From Saturnia japonica (taxonomy: Eukaryota; Arthropoda; Insecta; Lepidoptera; Saturniidae), in contig CM065318.1 in assembly GCA_033032175.1 (NCBI GenBank), positions 2,542,001 through 2,606,000 of the forward strand: DNA of 64,000 nt, written 5' to 3'. The notes under the pieces are model-generated. The model had not been told where the DNA came from and searched no databases. It was given only the letters and a program-made list of their open reading frames with translations. Both the position numbers and the translations under genes were made by a program. This document shows, piece by piece, positions 1 through 12,500 of this stretch; position 1 is the first letter of the stretch; each line of letters begins with the position of its first letter.

Positions 1-1488
1 ATGATGACGACAGAAATGTTTTCCTAAATGATAATATACTTTTTGACGTTCACGGGTGCATTATCAGGGTTTAACGAATAAAGTATAATTATAATTATAT
101 TAAATATTCTCTTGCTAGTACTAATGTCGATAAATCAAAATGTTGACGACAGAAATGTTTTCCTAAATGATAATATACTTTTTGACGTTCACGGGTGCAT
201 TATCAGGGTTTAACGAATAAAGTATAATTATAATTATATTAAATATTCTCTTGCTAGTACTAATGTCGATAAATCAAAATGTTGACGACAGATATGTTTT
301 CCGAAATGATAATATACTTTTTGACGTTCACGGGTGCATTATCAGGGTTTAACGAATAAAATATAATTATAATTATATTAAATATTCTCTTGCTAGTACT
401 AATGTCGATAAATCAAAATGTTGACGACAGAAATGTTTTCCTAAATGATAATATACTTTTTGACGTTCACGGGTGCATTATCAGGGTTTAACGAATAAAG
501 TATAATTATAATTATATTAAATATTCTCTTGCTAGTACTAATGTCGATAAATCAAAATGTTGACGACAGAAATGTTTTCCTAAATGATAATATACTTTTT
601 GACGTTCACGGGTGCATTATCAGGGTTTAACGAATAAAGTATAATTATAATTATATTAAATATTCTCTTGCTAGTACTAATGTCGATAAATCAAAATGTT
701 GACGACAGAAATGTTTTCCTAAATGATAATATACTTTTTGACGTTCACGGGTGCATTATCAGGGTTTAACGAATAAAGTATAATTATAATTATATTAAAT
801 ATTTTCTTGCTAGTACTAATGTCGATAAATCAAAATGTTGACGACAGAAATGTTTTCCTAAATGATAATATACTTTTTGACGTTCACGGGTGCATTATCA
901 GGGTTTAACGAATAAAGTATAATTATAATTATATTAAATATTCTCTTGCTAGTACTAATGTCGATAAATCAAAATGTTGACGACAGAAATGTTTTCCTAA
1001 ATGATAATATACTTTTTGACGTTCACGGGTGCATTATCAGGGTTTAACGAATAAAGTATAATTATAATTATATTAAATATTCTCTTGCTAGTACTAATGT
1101 CGATAAATCAAAATGTTGACGACAGAAATGTTTTCCTAAATGATAATATACTTTTTGACGTTCACGGGTGCATTATCAGGGTTTAACGAATAAAGTATAA
1201 TTATATTAAATATTCTCTTGCTAGTACTAATGTCGATAAATCAAAATGTTGACGACAGAAATGTTTTCCTAAATGATAATATACTTTTTGACGTTCACGG
1301 GTGCATTATCAGGGTTTAACGAATAAAGTATAATTATAATTATATTAAATATTCTCTTGCTAGTACTAATGTCGATAAATCAAAATGTTGACGACAGAAA
1401 TGTTTTCCTAAATGATAATATACTTTTTGACGTTCACGGGTGCTGTATCAGGGTTTAACGAATAAAGTATAATTATAATTATATTCAA
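1..1488. repeat. 139-bp satellite array, about 10.7 copies
   Basis: Head-to-tail units recur every 139 bp; the landmark GACGACAG falls at 6, 145, 284, 423, 562, 701, 840, 979, 1118, 1251 and 1390. The only length change is one unit of 133 bp (1118-1250), which lost 6 bp in the run of AATTAT. Substitutions are very few (GATATG for GAAATG near 290, CTGTATC for CATTATC near 1444). The last unit stops near 1486, where the sequence becomes unique. The array begins at base 1, so it probably extends left of the window. No reading frame is conserved. The near-identity of units indicates recent amplification or ongoing homogenisation. Confidence 0.97.
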
Positions 1489-1489
1489 T

Positions 1490-1928
1490 TTTCTCATAAA
1501 ACAATAAAATATAATCAAGTCCTTGCTATTTACGATGAACATTTACAAAGTCAGGGAGATGGGTACCCTTGAATTTATTCGATGATCGTACATTAGACGG
1601 GCGCATAACCTTTGTTGAATTATATACTATATTACTATTTATATGTGATTCATCTCTATTGTCTTGTATGGAGGTCGGATGATAGTTTTTAGATTTGCAT
1701 TTCTAATAGTTAGGTCACGGTTTTACAATAATTTGTTGGCGAACGTGTGGTAAATACCTTTTTTTAAGTGTGTATTTTGTTACAGCTTGGCCTCTTACTA
1801 CGATCTGGAATTTGAATACTATAGAACGAATACTTTAAAGCATTTTGTACCAGCTAACCAGCGGTAATGTGGAAAATTTATTATTGTCGGGCAATAGGAA
1901 ATTTAACTTTAAAATAAAACAAACATGA
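1490..1928. other. Gene-free AT-rich sequence
   Basis: Unique-looking AT-rich DNA between the satellite and the first LINE relic. No long reading frame, repeat or splice-flanked coding segment is visible. Confidence 0.6.
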
Positions 1929-1929
1929 G

Positions 1930-2240
1930 TAAACTCAAAAATATAAAACTAGAACATAAATATAATATAAATACACACAAGAACATATATACATACATGT
2001 AATATATGTAAAAGTATATAGACAAATTAAAAATGCAAAAATGTTGATCACTCTGTTGTTGTAAAGTTGTGATTTGAAGATGGTGATTGTTTTAGCATCT
2101 TGAATATAACGCGGTAACGCATTCCACAGTCGTATATACGTTATTGTAAAGGAATTCGAATAGAGTGCTGATTTGTGCTACCTGATCGATCGTTTATTAT
2201 TTTTAATTTAAATTCGTAAACATACTTTATCTAAGTATGT
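1930..2240 (-). mobile_element. LINE 3' end remnant (reverse-transcriptase ORF tail)
   Basis: Read on the minus strand, this stretch ends in a peptide containing IRLWNALPRYIQDA followed by TITIFKSQLYNN. This is the characteristic C-terminal tail of many insect non-LTR retrotransposon reverse transcriptases, pattern (R)LWNxLPxxI...FKxxL. The rest of the polymerase is missing, and a stop codon separates it from any upstream frame. Only the tail is preserved, so the clade cannot be assigned. Confidence rests on the tail motif alone. Confidence 0.5.
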
Positions 2241-2569
2241 ATTCTTTAATTTTGGTGTGCCAAGGAATTTGATTTTGATTTTGGAAACTTCTTTAACATA
2301 ACTTAAAAAATTAGTAACATTTTCTTTTTTTTCAGTGGTCCACGAAACATGGATATAAAATCTATCATGGTTTGTTCCTGTAAATATTAACATGTGAGTA
2401 TCCTGCTGCCGTGGCAAAGTGTCAGTCTTAAACAAAGCATGGCTTTAATTACAACACCAGTCCGTGACGTCTTGAAGATTTCAAACGCCGTGAAATATAT
2501 AGTGTTTTTATAGCAGCCAAGTACAACCTAAAACAGTGGTGACCGTCGATATATAAACAAATCATCACC

Positions 2570-2676
2570 AGTTGCCGCTTCAAGTCCGGTGAAGCTGTAA
2601 AAGCCGCAGCGGCTTTAGGGCCCATAAGGCTAACAGTGTAGTCAGTTCTAAAAAAAAAAAAAAAAAAGTTGCCGCT
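2570..2676 (+). mobile_element. Short poly(A)-ended retroposed insert with direct repeats
   Basis: A segment of about 80 bp ends in a run of 18 A (2650-2667) and is bracketed by identical 10-bp direct repeats AGTTGCCGCT at 2570-2579 and 2667-2676. A poly(A) tail plus flanking duplication is the hallmark of LINE-mediated retroposition. The body (2580-2649) is too short to identify; it could be a 5'-truncated SINE, a LINE end or a processed transcript. Confidence 0.55.
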
Positions 2677-2904
2677 GCTTAAAGACTTCTTCACTTTTCG
2701 CTCGAAGAACCCGATTTCTTAGGAAATAGTGAATACACAAGCTGGGAGACTTTTTCATAGCTTCATCGTACGCCAAACGTATGCCATTGGGAAATTGGGA
2801 AGCTGTGACTTCAGTGCGTGTGGTTCTAAAATTAAAAATGATTTATTCATTTTAGGCCGTATGAAGACACTCATGAAAGTCTAAACACTATACCACCGTT
2901 ACGT

Positions 2905-3150
2905 AAAACCGAAAAAAGTCGATCGGGTTTATCAATACTTATTTATTTATTGTGTAAATATTTATTTCAGATAAGCAATAATTATATTATTATAGTCGAT
3001 GCACAGAGGGAGTCACTTCGACAATCACTCACATAATGATCGGCCTTATAATAACCTTTTGACAGCAAAACCTGCATAACATGATCTATGAACTCATTAT
3101 ATGTCAAATCAGTAATGTGCTTAGATATTTTATTATGGAACCTTTTTTAT
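2905..3150 (-). mobile_element. Decayed LINE tail, related to 58020-58240
   Basis: The stretch with ACATGAT, TGAACT, GTAATG and TTATTATGGAACC matches, in order and spacing, the segment at about 58135-58200 next to a clearer reverse-transcriptase tail. On the minus strand this corresponds to the FK..L..YL-type end of a LINE ORF. It is strongly degraded with no usable frame. Confidence 0.35.
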
Positions 3151-3164
3151 CGTTATAGGTTTAG

Positions 3165-3420
3165 CGTTGAGGCCACAATTTTACTTGATTTTAAGTGACA
3201 ACGTCGCCCAATATAGTAGCACACTAAGCCTAGTGAAATACTGGCTTGTAAGTGTCGTTGCCGGAACACACCTATTGGTGTTTGGCGACAGATTTTCAAC
3301 TTAAGGGTGGTAGCCAACCAAGCGGACGTTGGAAAAAGCCTTACCGCCATGCTATGGTTCCATCATGATGTTTTCCTTCACAAGCTCAGGTTCATTGCAG
3401 GGATTCGAACTAACCTAACA
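3165..3420. repeat. Dispersed repeat family E, copy 1
   Basis: The segment containing GCCGGAACACACCTATTGG, GGCGACAGATTTTCAACTT and TTTTCCTTCACAAG recurs at 59735-59885 with the same order. Pieces of similar text (CACGATGTTTTC, CAGTCCACGACG) appear near 47645-47765 and 2455. I infer a SINE-like family; no tail or target duplication is obvious here. Confidence 0.55.
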
Positions 3421-6160
3421 CTATTACTTAAAAAACTTTTATCGGTATTACTAAGTGTAAAACACAGAATAAATTATTTCAGTTTAAAACTAGTATTATT
3501 ATACATTCTGCTAATTAGATGTTTGTAGTAGGTACGATAACACTCCTCAAGGGTTCAGATTTCTCTCACAATTTTTTCTTTCACCGTCAATCGATGTTAG
3601 TTTTATTCAAATAATGTGACAAACGTGAACTCCAAAAAATACATTAATGATTAATGAATCTCGAGACTCGAACCTTTCGACCACATTTAAACCAATATTA
3701 CATGTTAGTTATAGAGAAATAAAATCAATTCCAAATCTGAATATATTCGCTACTTTTAGTAAACTTATAAAAAATATTCTTATAATTATAGATATAAAAC
3801 ATAAAATAACTTTGTAAAAATAAACGTAACATAATAAAGCAATAATAATCAAAACAGAAGGTCGAATCGAATGTAACGTGCGAATTCGCGTCTATCAGTA
3901 GATATTGTAATATGATTAATGGCATTTATAAATAAAATAGATTCAATTCAGACGTCATGCGGTGGCCATCTTTTGACAGTTGAACAGGTTGAAAACATTT
4001 TTAACAATCGGCAATACCAATCAAACAGCTTAATAAACTCAATACAGACACTGAGTATATCATTTTTTTATATAGCAGGGTAAAGTGACGTCACTGTGAC
4101 TGGTGGTAAGCACAGTACATACCGAAAACACACAACTACAGATCGCTAGTCATCCTTGTCATGCATGCAAGCTTCGTGATAAAGCAAAACAGAGTCACCA
4201 TGACGGGATAATTACCATTACCATAAATATCCATCCGGGTGCAGATCCCTGTCACCCCGCATCCCTTAGAGTATACGTATGTATATTTTTCAGTAGATAA
4301 ATATAAAGAAAATAATGCGTCTTAAGTTCATTTAAAATAACTGAAATAATTCGTTGTAAATTTTAGGTTTTTTTTTAAAATGTGAAATATCTATAGCCGC
4401 GCCTTGGCTGTAAAATTAAAACGTTGCGTGACGGCAAACGTCATGACGCTCTCTCATTCCGTCATGCCTTCTCTACGCTGCCGCTCGCAAGTCCCTTGCG
4501 TGTGACACTCCTAGACACTCCGATGCTTCTCTGCATGAGTTGTTTATACTCGACAATATTATTTTACTCCAAAATTTTTATTGGTTTATGATTTTCATTT
4601 ATTAGGAATTTGAATCTTGTCTTATGTTATGAAACATCTTATATTTCACATCTGCCCGGCGTCCCGTGACCGCCAACTTTTTTATTTTGGTATTGAACTT
4701 TAAGCTTCAATACTCAATTTCATGTCTCTAATTACAAAACAAAAAATATTGCATATTATTCAATTGTCTAGACAGGCGAGAGTAATTAAATTATATAATA
4801 TAAAATATTAGATTTTTTCTAGATAACGAATAAAAAAACCTGAAATTACATAGCAGGTAAAGAAGAAACAAGATAATAAAAAAATTGCAAATGTTAAGGA
4901 AATATTTATAAAATTTGCCCACAATTACGTTATGGTATGACTAATAAATAGTGAATCGACAGTGGAATCCACGTTCGTAATACTGACATTCTTAAAACTA
5001 AATATAATAGGTGGCCTTGACGTGCTCATCATATGTACGATCTTTAATGCACCGAGTATTTCGACCTCACGCAAATAAAATGTTATATGGAAGCAGTTTT
5101 CAATTTAAATTAAACAGGGGTGTATGTAATGTAACCTTGACATTAATTGAAGATCATCATTTCAGCAGAAATAACAGTTGGATTTAGGCTCCCCAAAGAT
5201 GACAGGTCCTGAGCTGCTGGCATCCAACGGGTTCCCTCAACCTTTACGTCTTCCGCTACGTGGACACCATTCGAGAACTCTTCGATCTCATCAGCCATCT
5301 GTTCTACGGTCTTCTTGTCCCATCAACTGGAAAGTCTACCTATTCTTAAAGTTATATCGGTGGTTTCGGTTCTCCTGCGGATCTCCACATTTTCCTTTTG
5401 TCCTGCTCTTTCAGTGACCTTGAGCTTTCTTATAAGGCCCACAATTAGAAACCACGTCTCATTACCATAACTATGTAATCACTGGCAACACACATTGGTC
5501 AAAGAATTTCATTAAATTAAGTTTGGTAAGTTAAATTAAGCTAATCGTTAACATATCTCACATAAATGATCCGAATAAATTCGAATAGGGACGGAGTCGA
5601 ATGAGATGCTGTCGATTAGCAAAAATCACATTTAACGTAACTAAGAATTATCTAACAGATAACGATGAGTGTGCAATTGTGTGTGCAATTGCCATTTGAG
5701 AGATTTGAGGTTGGTTATAGTGATCTATAGGCTACATTGTCCACTTATCATCAAGTAGACTACATGTCTATGTGGTAACATTTCATAAAAACGGCCTAGA
5801 GAATACGTGTAGGTGTAAAGAAAACGAAAAGTTTAGTTGTAAGATGTTTATTAAGGTCACTCTGACCAATGACATAATAATAGGCAACGAATACTTTCTA
5901 CTTGTAACGAAATATGATTGTTCTTATTCGATTGAATAATTATATGGTACATAGCTGGTAATTATTAGTGTCCAAAAGATAATCATCGAATGAATTCATT
6001 TTGTTTTTTTAATTTTGACTTTTCTCGCTTATGTATATAGAACAGCTTACAGTGATCACTACTGGGTATAATTTTTTTATACTTAGTAGCACGACAAATT
6101 GGCAGTATTAATGGTGAGTACAGTTCAATAAAAAACAAGGTCGATCACCCAGAGATCCAA
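3421..6160. other. Gene-free stretch; possible antisense LINE relic near 5190-5420
   Basis: AT-rich DNA without a supportable gene. A more GC-rich patch at 5190-5420 contains wording (CCGCTACGTGGACACCATTC, GAGAACTCTTC) that resembles the antisense of LINE ORF ends seen in lepidopteran genomes, but the frame is broken and I would not name a clade. A patch near 4440-4520 is richer in CG dinucleotides; I see no motif in it. Confidence 0.4.
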
Positions 6161-6534
6161 AAGTCATAGCTGGACGCCGCTGTCCTGTCGGCCTGTAAGT
6201 CTTTCGGTAGCTGGAAATATACTGGATATATCCAGATATACGACAAAGCAAAAGACAGACACTAAAATGTGCTTATTACCATGTGTATGGTGGTCGTAAG
6301 TCAGTCGGGTACCAGCTTGATTATTTGATAACAACCGTCTGATCCCAGAACGCGATTCAACTAAGCGTAACACTATTTCAGATGTTACATCTGCCTTAAC
6401 CAAACGGTGACCACTAGGTCGCGATCCCGACAGAAACAATTATCTTGTCCTATCATCTAGCAGAAACTCACCTAATAATAAAAAGTTATTGCAGCCTATA
6501 TCTGTCAACTAACTAGCTTTTAACCGATCCCATA

Positions 6535-6667
6535 AGGGGACGTTTAAGTATTACGTAACGCAATTATTGAAGATTTTTAAGCCTTCCTCCCCATGTAACG
6601 CGCCGTAACAGTTTTCTGTATTCCGTTTTCTGCATTTTCCCCGTCATTAAACGTTACATAACACCCA
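6535..6667. mobile_element. Candidate short inverted-repeat element (MITE-like)
   Basis: The left end GGGGACGTTTAAGTATTACG and the reverse complement of the right end (GGGTGTTATGTAACGTTTAA) share imperfect inverted similarity around TTACGTAACG / GTTATGTAACG. The insert is about 130 bp with no coding capacity. The arms are imperfect and I could not find a clean target duplication, so this is tentative. Confidence 0.3.
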
Positions 6668-7459
6668 AGTCAGCAAGCCAGCATGAGAGCTTTTATAGGC
6701 CAAGAACAACTGCTAATGCAAATCTCCCTGTTTTGAGGACATTACAGTATGAACTCACTTTAACAACACTGACTACAGCCATACAGTTGAGGGATTCCTC
6801 GTAAAACAAATGAAGAGGTTTCCAACTTGAGAGAACAAAATTAAAAAGACGTACAATATAATCGAGTGATTCCCCGTAAAACATAAACGAAAAGTGTTGC
6901 AATCTTGGGAAATTTTAACAACAGCGTAAGTGCTACTGCTTTACGGCAGAAATATATGGATGTGGTACGTCCGAAGTGGAGATTTAGAGAATCTAACAAC
7001 TTAGAACTTACTTTATCAAAATAATAAAAATAACAAATGCAACTTTATTATTAAATAAAAATCAAACGCATTACAAAACAGACATGGTAATAATTTTTTA
7101 AAAGCTCCGATCTGAATGTTATAGATACGCAAACCATAGCCCGAGGGTATAAAGGCAGTAAGCGTTAATGTCAGTGGGTCAAAGTGGAACGAAGCCTTTG
7201 TTGCAATCGCGATGACTCCTAGAGAGTTTGGTTTACTATCTAATACAATAGATAAAGAGATAGATCCGCTGATGGATTATTAATCGATTCCTAACGATAA
7301 ATAATAATCAATAATTGCTAATGAAAGATGCAAGCGAAATAGGTTTTACGGTGATAATTTCAAACTGCCTTGCACAAGGTACAAGCATTTATTTCCTCAT
7401 AAATTTTTACTTGGCCTGTTGATGGGATCAAAAAGGAAGAAATTTGCTACGTCATATCT

Positions 7460-7580
7460 TTGCTGTACTGTGATGTTGTGGAACTGTCTCCCAACCAGTG
7501 TGCTCCCTCGTTCCTATAACATGGAGTCCTTTAAACGTTAAGTAAAGAGACATTTGAGCAGACCGGCGTGATAGCGAAGA
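7460..7580 (+). mobile_element. LINE 3' end remnant (plus strand)
   Basis: The plus-strand frame reads a peptide with VMLWNCLPTSVLPRSYN followed by MESFKR, a stop, then VKRHLSR. This is the standard LWNxLPxSVxPxxYNxxxFK...VxxHL tail of an insect LINE reverse transcriptase. An in-frame stop shows it is dead. Only about 40 codons are recognisable; the remainder of the element is absent. Confidence 0.6.
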
Positions 7581-7599
7581 CTGGCCACGAATTTTAGAT

Positions 7600-9490
7600 C
7601 TCAAGGGAGTCGTCGATGCTATTACATTGCACTATATTCACCATCAGGTACTCTGTCTTCGCTTTCTCGTGTTACGATAAAAATAGACAGATCAAGGCTT
7701 TATTGAAAGTTATTCCTCTAATAAACAACAAAAAAACCTTGACGTATGATGAAACCAGTGCAGTAAAAAATAAAACAGCTTCATTCACACATACTATATA
7801 GATAATAACAAACACATTAAAATAGCAATTTCAATTTTAGAAGTAATCAAACTCTAGATTTTAAATTTAGTCACAGGCAATATTGGTTAGTCACAGTTTT
7901 GTATTTAAATAGTTTTGTTTAAAAAGTGAGGAGGACCATGGAAGCTTTTAATTTATATCCAGCGCTTATTAGCACCTCATGCATCTCTCAGTTGAAATGA
8001 TCTATTGAATTCGTCATTTTTTACGTTTAAATCTAGGGTATTTTATGAGTGACGGCAGTAAAGAAAGATTGCTTTGACACTGCTTTAATCAGATATCAGA
8101 ATCAGATACCATTTTTGCCATAATGTGACTTATATATTTTAATCATATCTGTATTTTGATATCATCCCATTAGTACTTTGATATTAATTGTTTCATTATT
8201 ACCCACCAATTCTTTTTTTGCTGCTTCATTTTTAATATAATTATTTTAATTACATCTGGTAAATTTTTAAATGGGATTAAGGTTCTAATAGTGCTTTATG
8301 TGGCATCACTTGACATTAATTCGAGGTCATCACGTCTTCTAAACTGGTGTACAATTCAAGAACCAACGTTTCCCTGTGACCAGATTTCTTTTGCAACTAA
8401 AATATTTCGCATATTGTCTCTAAAAAGTGTTTATTATAAAGCTCTATCCATCATAATTTGAAGAACATCTATCGACGACAATCATTTGCATACATAATTC
8501 AATTAGTCATTCATAAATAATGTCTCTATCTACACTCTCTGCTTAGAACACAATAAAGAAAACGTAGGTTTAACCAACACCTACTCCATCCTGAGGAACT
8601 TAGAAACCTGAATCATATTGTTATAGATATATTTATGAAGGCTAAAAGAAGCTAGAATTCTTATATTTATTAAAAAGCTATGAAATGAGACGTAAACAAA
8701 ATTACTGCAAAAGTTTAGTAATAGGCAATCGCTGTTATACCAAGAATTTTTTTTTCCAAAGTATTACAAATTTAGATTAATTAATAATTTAAATACCCAA
8801 ACAAATCTATTCATCTTAAAAAGTCTTTCGATGAGTTCTATTTGAAAAATCTAAGGAAAAGGGTAACAAAGCTAATCTAGCCAATACACATAATTTTCAC
8901 CTCTGTTTTTTTTGTATTATATTTATAACAAAAACAGCTATTGATTTATAGCTAATGTAAATGTAAATATCTGCAGGTTTGAAGCACTTCAATTACCTCT
9001 TAGAAGGGATTCCCCAATATGGAGTTCTAAAGAAATGACAATTTCAGTGTTCAGCCAAGATTGATACTAAGTTAGCACTAGGCTATAGCAATAGCTTTTT
9101 ATACAATCTTAGTTTAGCTAACCAAGCTCAAATTGCTTGCTAGAAGTCTAGAGAATAGGACTGAGGAAGGAGCGCAATGTAACTTTTACTAGTGAGTGCT
9201 GAAAATGGCCAGCGTCAAACCTAATTGTAAGAATATTAGTACGCTCCGAGGTTACTTCTTAAGTTAGTTCTGTTAGAGTTATATCTATAGAATTTTTAGC
9301 TGTTGGCAAAGTTACATACCAAGTTAGAAAGTAATAGAAAGAACTCAAGACAGTCGGGCTAATTTGGCATATATAGTTATCAGCAATGAGATTTGTTATT
9401 GCCACAATTACTTACTTTAATCATATTATTGTAATAGCGTTTGCAAAATCTGATTAATAAAATGAAAGGTAACATTGTAAAAGAACTTTA
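7600..9490. other. Gene-free stretch downstream of cuticle gene 1
   Basis: AT-rich sequence without coding signal. Short open frames here (for example 7616-7801) have no recognisable content and no splice context. It would include the 3' flank of the minus-strand cuticle gene. Confidence 0.5.
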
Positions 9491-9494
9491 AGCT

Positions 9495-9507
9495 TTTATT
9501 ATTTATT
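9495..9507 (-). terminator. Poly(A) signals of cuticle gene 1
   Basis: On the minus strand two AATAAA hexamers (9502-9507 and 9495-9500) lie about 50-60 bases past the TAA stop at 9555-9557. This is the expected position for 3'-end formation. Confidence 0.6.
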
Positions 9508-9554
9508 TTATGCCTTATTTTCTAATTTACTTTAAGCTTATTTTACAACAGTCT

Positions 9555-12500
9555 TTATTGATGTGAATGATATGCGGATGCTGAGGAATCTGCGGGTTGA
9601 TCAGATGAATGATAATGTTGATTTTGATATGCCGACTGATGTCTTGTCACTGGCTCTCTATACGATCCTGAAAGAAAATTCACAGAAGTTTATTTAAACA
9701 CTGCTTATAATTTCATTGCTGTGCTATAAAAAATGTTTTGATACATAAAAAATATTAAATGCTAACGATTAAAATTATAGACTTAATAATATTATTAGCT
9801 ACGACATTCTCTCATGTAAATTATAACTCATAATAAAAGTGGGTCACTTGCAGCTAAAAATCAGTGGTCGATTAAGAACAAAAAATAATCACACAAGTAT
9901 ATTAACTAAATCAATGACGTTTCATAAATAGACGCATTATACTCTCACTAAAAGTAATTTGAAAACGTTACACATTTTTTTATCAGCATGTTGAAACAAA
10001 AGAGATATGAAAGAACAGCGTAAGACGAAAACTCTGTTATCAAAAAAAAAGAAGTTCTTCTCGCTCACGCCGGTATCAAGTAAAAAGTGAACCGAAGGCA
10101 ACTGCCCACCATACACGATGACATACATGTAAAAAGCGTTAATGCCGTTTCTACTTATAAAATATCATTAAATTAAATACAGTCACAAAAACCCCTTTAT
10201 CTCCTACAAATTCATTTCGTACATCTAGCTAAAGACAGCGTTTAAAAAGACGGTGCAAATAAAAAAGAGATAATTATAGTTAAAAAAATGCAGTTACCGT
10301 TATCATAAATTCCAGCTGCTTCGTCTTTCGCGTTTTGCTCAAGAGCTTTCAATATAGCCTCAGGTATAGGTGGTGGTGTAGGTAAATGATCTCCATGTGG
10401 TCTGAAGCCGTTTTCATCAGCTGTATACGAGAGAGTATACGTAAGGCCATCATTGCCTACGTAGGAGAAAGCACCTTGAGTGTTGATACCTTTACCTACA
10501 TCTGCTATCAACTCTTGTGCTTTGATACCTGAAACAAATTATTATCATATGACATGTACATTTTAATCTTCAAGGCCATTCCTTTCAACTTGGCTGACAA
10601 GATGATAAACAGTTTTTGACAAAAACGAAAACCAAGTATTTGAAAAAAAAAAGGATAACAAATGAGTGGATAAAAATAGATAACAAATGAGTGGATAAAA
10701 ATAGATAACAAATGAGTGGCTAAAAATAGATAACAAATGAGTGGATAAAAATAGATAACAAATGAGTGGATAAAAATAGATAACAAATGAGTGGCTAAAA
10801 ATAGATAACAAATGAGTGGATAAAAATAGATAACAAATGAGTGGCTAAAAATAGATAACAAATGAGTGGATAAAAATAGATAACAAATGAGTGGATAAAA
10901 ATAGATAACAAATGAGTGGCTAAAAATAGATAACAAATGAGTGGATAAAAATAGATAACAAATGAGTGGATAAAAATAGATAACAAATGAGTGGATAAAA
11001 ATAGATAACAAATGAGTGGATAAAAATAGATAACAAATGAGTGGCTAAAAATAGATAACAAATGAGTGGCTAAAAATAGATAACAAATGAGTGGCTAAAA
11101 ATAGATAACAAATGAGTGGATAAAAATAGATAACAAATGAGTGGTAAAAATAGATAACAAATGAGTGGATAAAAATAGATAACAAATGAGTGGATAAAAA
11201 TAGATAACAAATGAGTGGTAAAAATAGATAACAAATGAGTGGTAAAAATAGATAATAAATGAGTGGATAAAAATAGATAACAAATGAGTGGCTAAAAATA
11301 GATAACAAATGAGTGGATAAAAATAGATAACAAATGAGTGGATAAAAATAGATAACAAATGAGTGGTAAAAATAAATAACAAATGAGTGGATAAAAATAG
11401 ATAACAAATGAGTGGTAAAAATAGATAACAAATGAGGGGATAAAAATTCGCGTTGATTAAGCTGTGGATTTTCAAAAATATTTGTATAAACAATATATTC
11501 TAAACTAACCATTTTCGGTCTCATATGCAAAACGATAATTATGTTCATTGTTATCGAATTGATAGTTTAATATTTTGGCTGTGGAAAGTGGTCTCCTCTG
11601 ATGCTCAGTGTTGGGATCGATTGGCTCCGGTTGGTTAGAATATACAGGCTGTTGTTGATGTTCGATAGCTGATTGGTACGTTTCTGCTGAGCTAGCATAG
11701 TTTTCAAGTTGCTGATTAGCGTATTTGTCTGTTTCTTGGTCAGCGTATATTTTGCCAGCCGATGCTGTTGCTATTAAAGCAGCGATTGTCACGATCTGAG
11801 AAGAAAACAATTTTATTACTTTTATTTATATTTTCTCAATTACATTATAAACACAATTGCTTATCAAGATAAAAATGATAAATTTTTGAATAAAAACTTA
11901 TGAAAGCAAATTTAACAGTAAATTTTTTTTCATTATGAAGTCATTAAAAGTCATAACAATAGTGTCATTAATAATAAAATTAAGATTGAAGTAAAGGTCT
12001 ACACCCTATCCCCACCCCCCTACCCATTCCAATCCCACTAAAGATGAATATTTTTTTGGGTAAGTGTGCAATTAGTTTTCTGCACAAGCGATAAAAAGGA
12101 CATCCAAAACAAAATTACATCTTGATAAATTGTGGTCTGTAATATTATTAGTATTTGAAGACGGTCCAATATCAGGGTGATGCTACCTATGTTTTATTTA
12201 CCAACTAAATAGTCCAATTAATACCAGTAGAATATTACAAAGCCTTAATTTAATTTATGAGAATTTGATATTGGGGCTGACAGATGAAAGTAAATAAAAC
12301 TGATACCTGGGTCCTATTATATATTTTCTATAGTATCATTTCCACCCTATCTATTACTATTTCTAATCAATTAGCAAATGTTATCGAATTAGCAAACATA
12401 ACGTTTATCTGAAATAAGTTGGCTCAAGTTAATTGCACTTAGTTCTTAAAGGTAAGTTTCGACATTAACACTGCGCACGTTACGAACGTAATTGATGCAG

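Noticed and set aside
1..1488. CRISPR array
   Set aside because: The units are contiguous 139-bp repeats without unique spacers, and the DNA is from an intron-bearing eukaryote.
6164..6439. 91-codon minus-strand frame
   Set aside because: No recognisable domain, and repeat-like text (GGTCACCGTTTGG) similar to the repeat near 35940; more likely a SINE-like repeat than a gene.
10508..11548. Long minus-strand frames of 82-167 codons
   Set aside because: They are translations of the 25-bp minisatellite in three frames, repeating one phrase; they lie in an intron.
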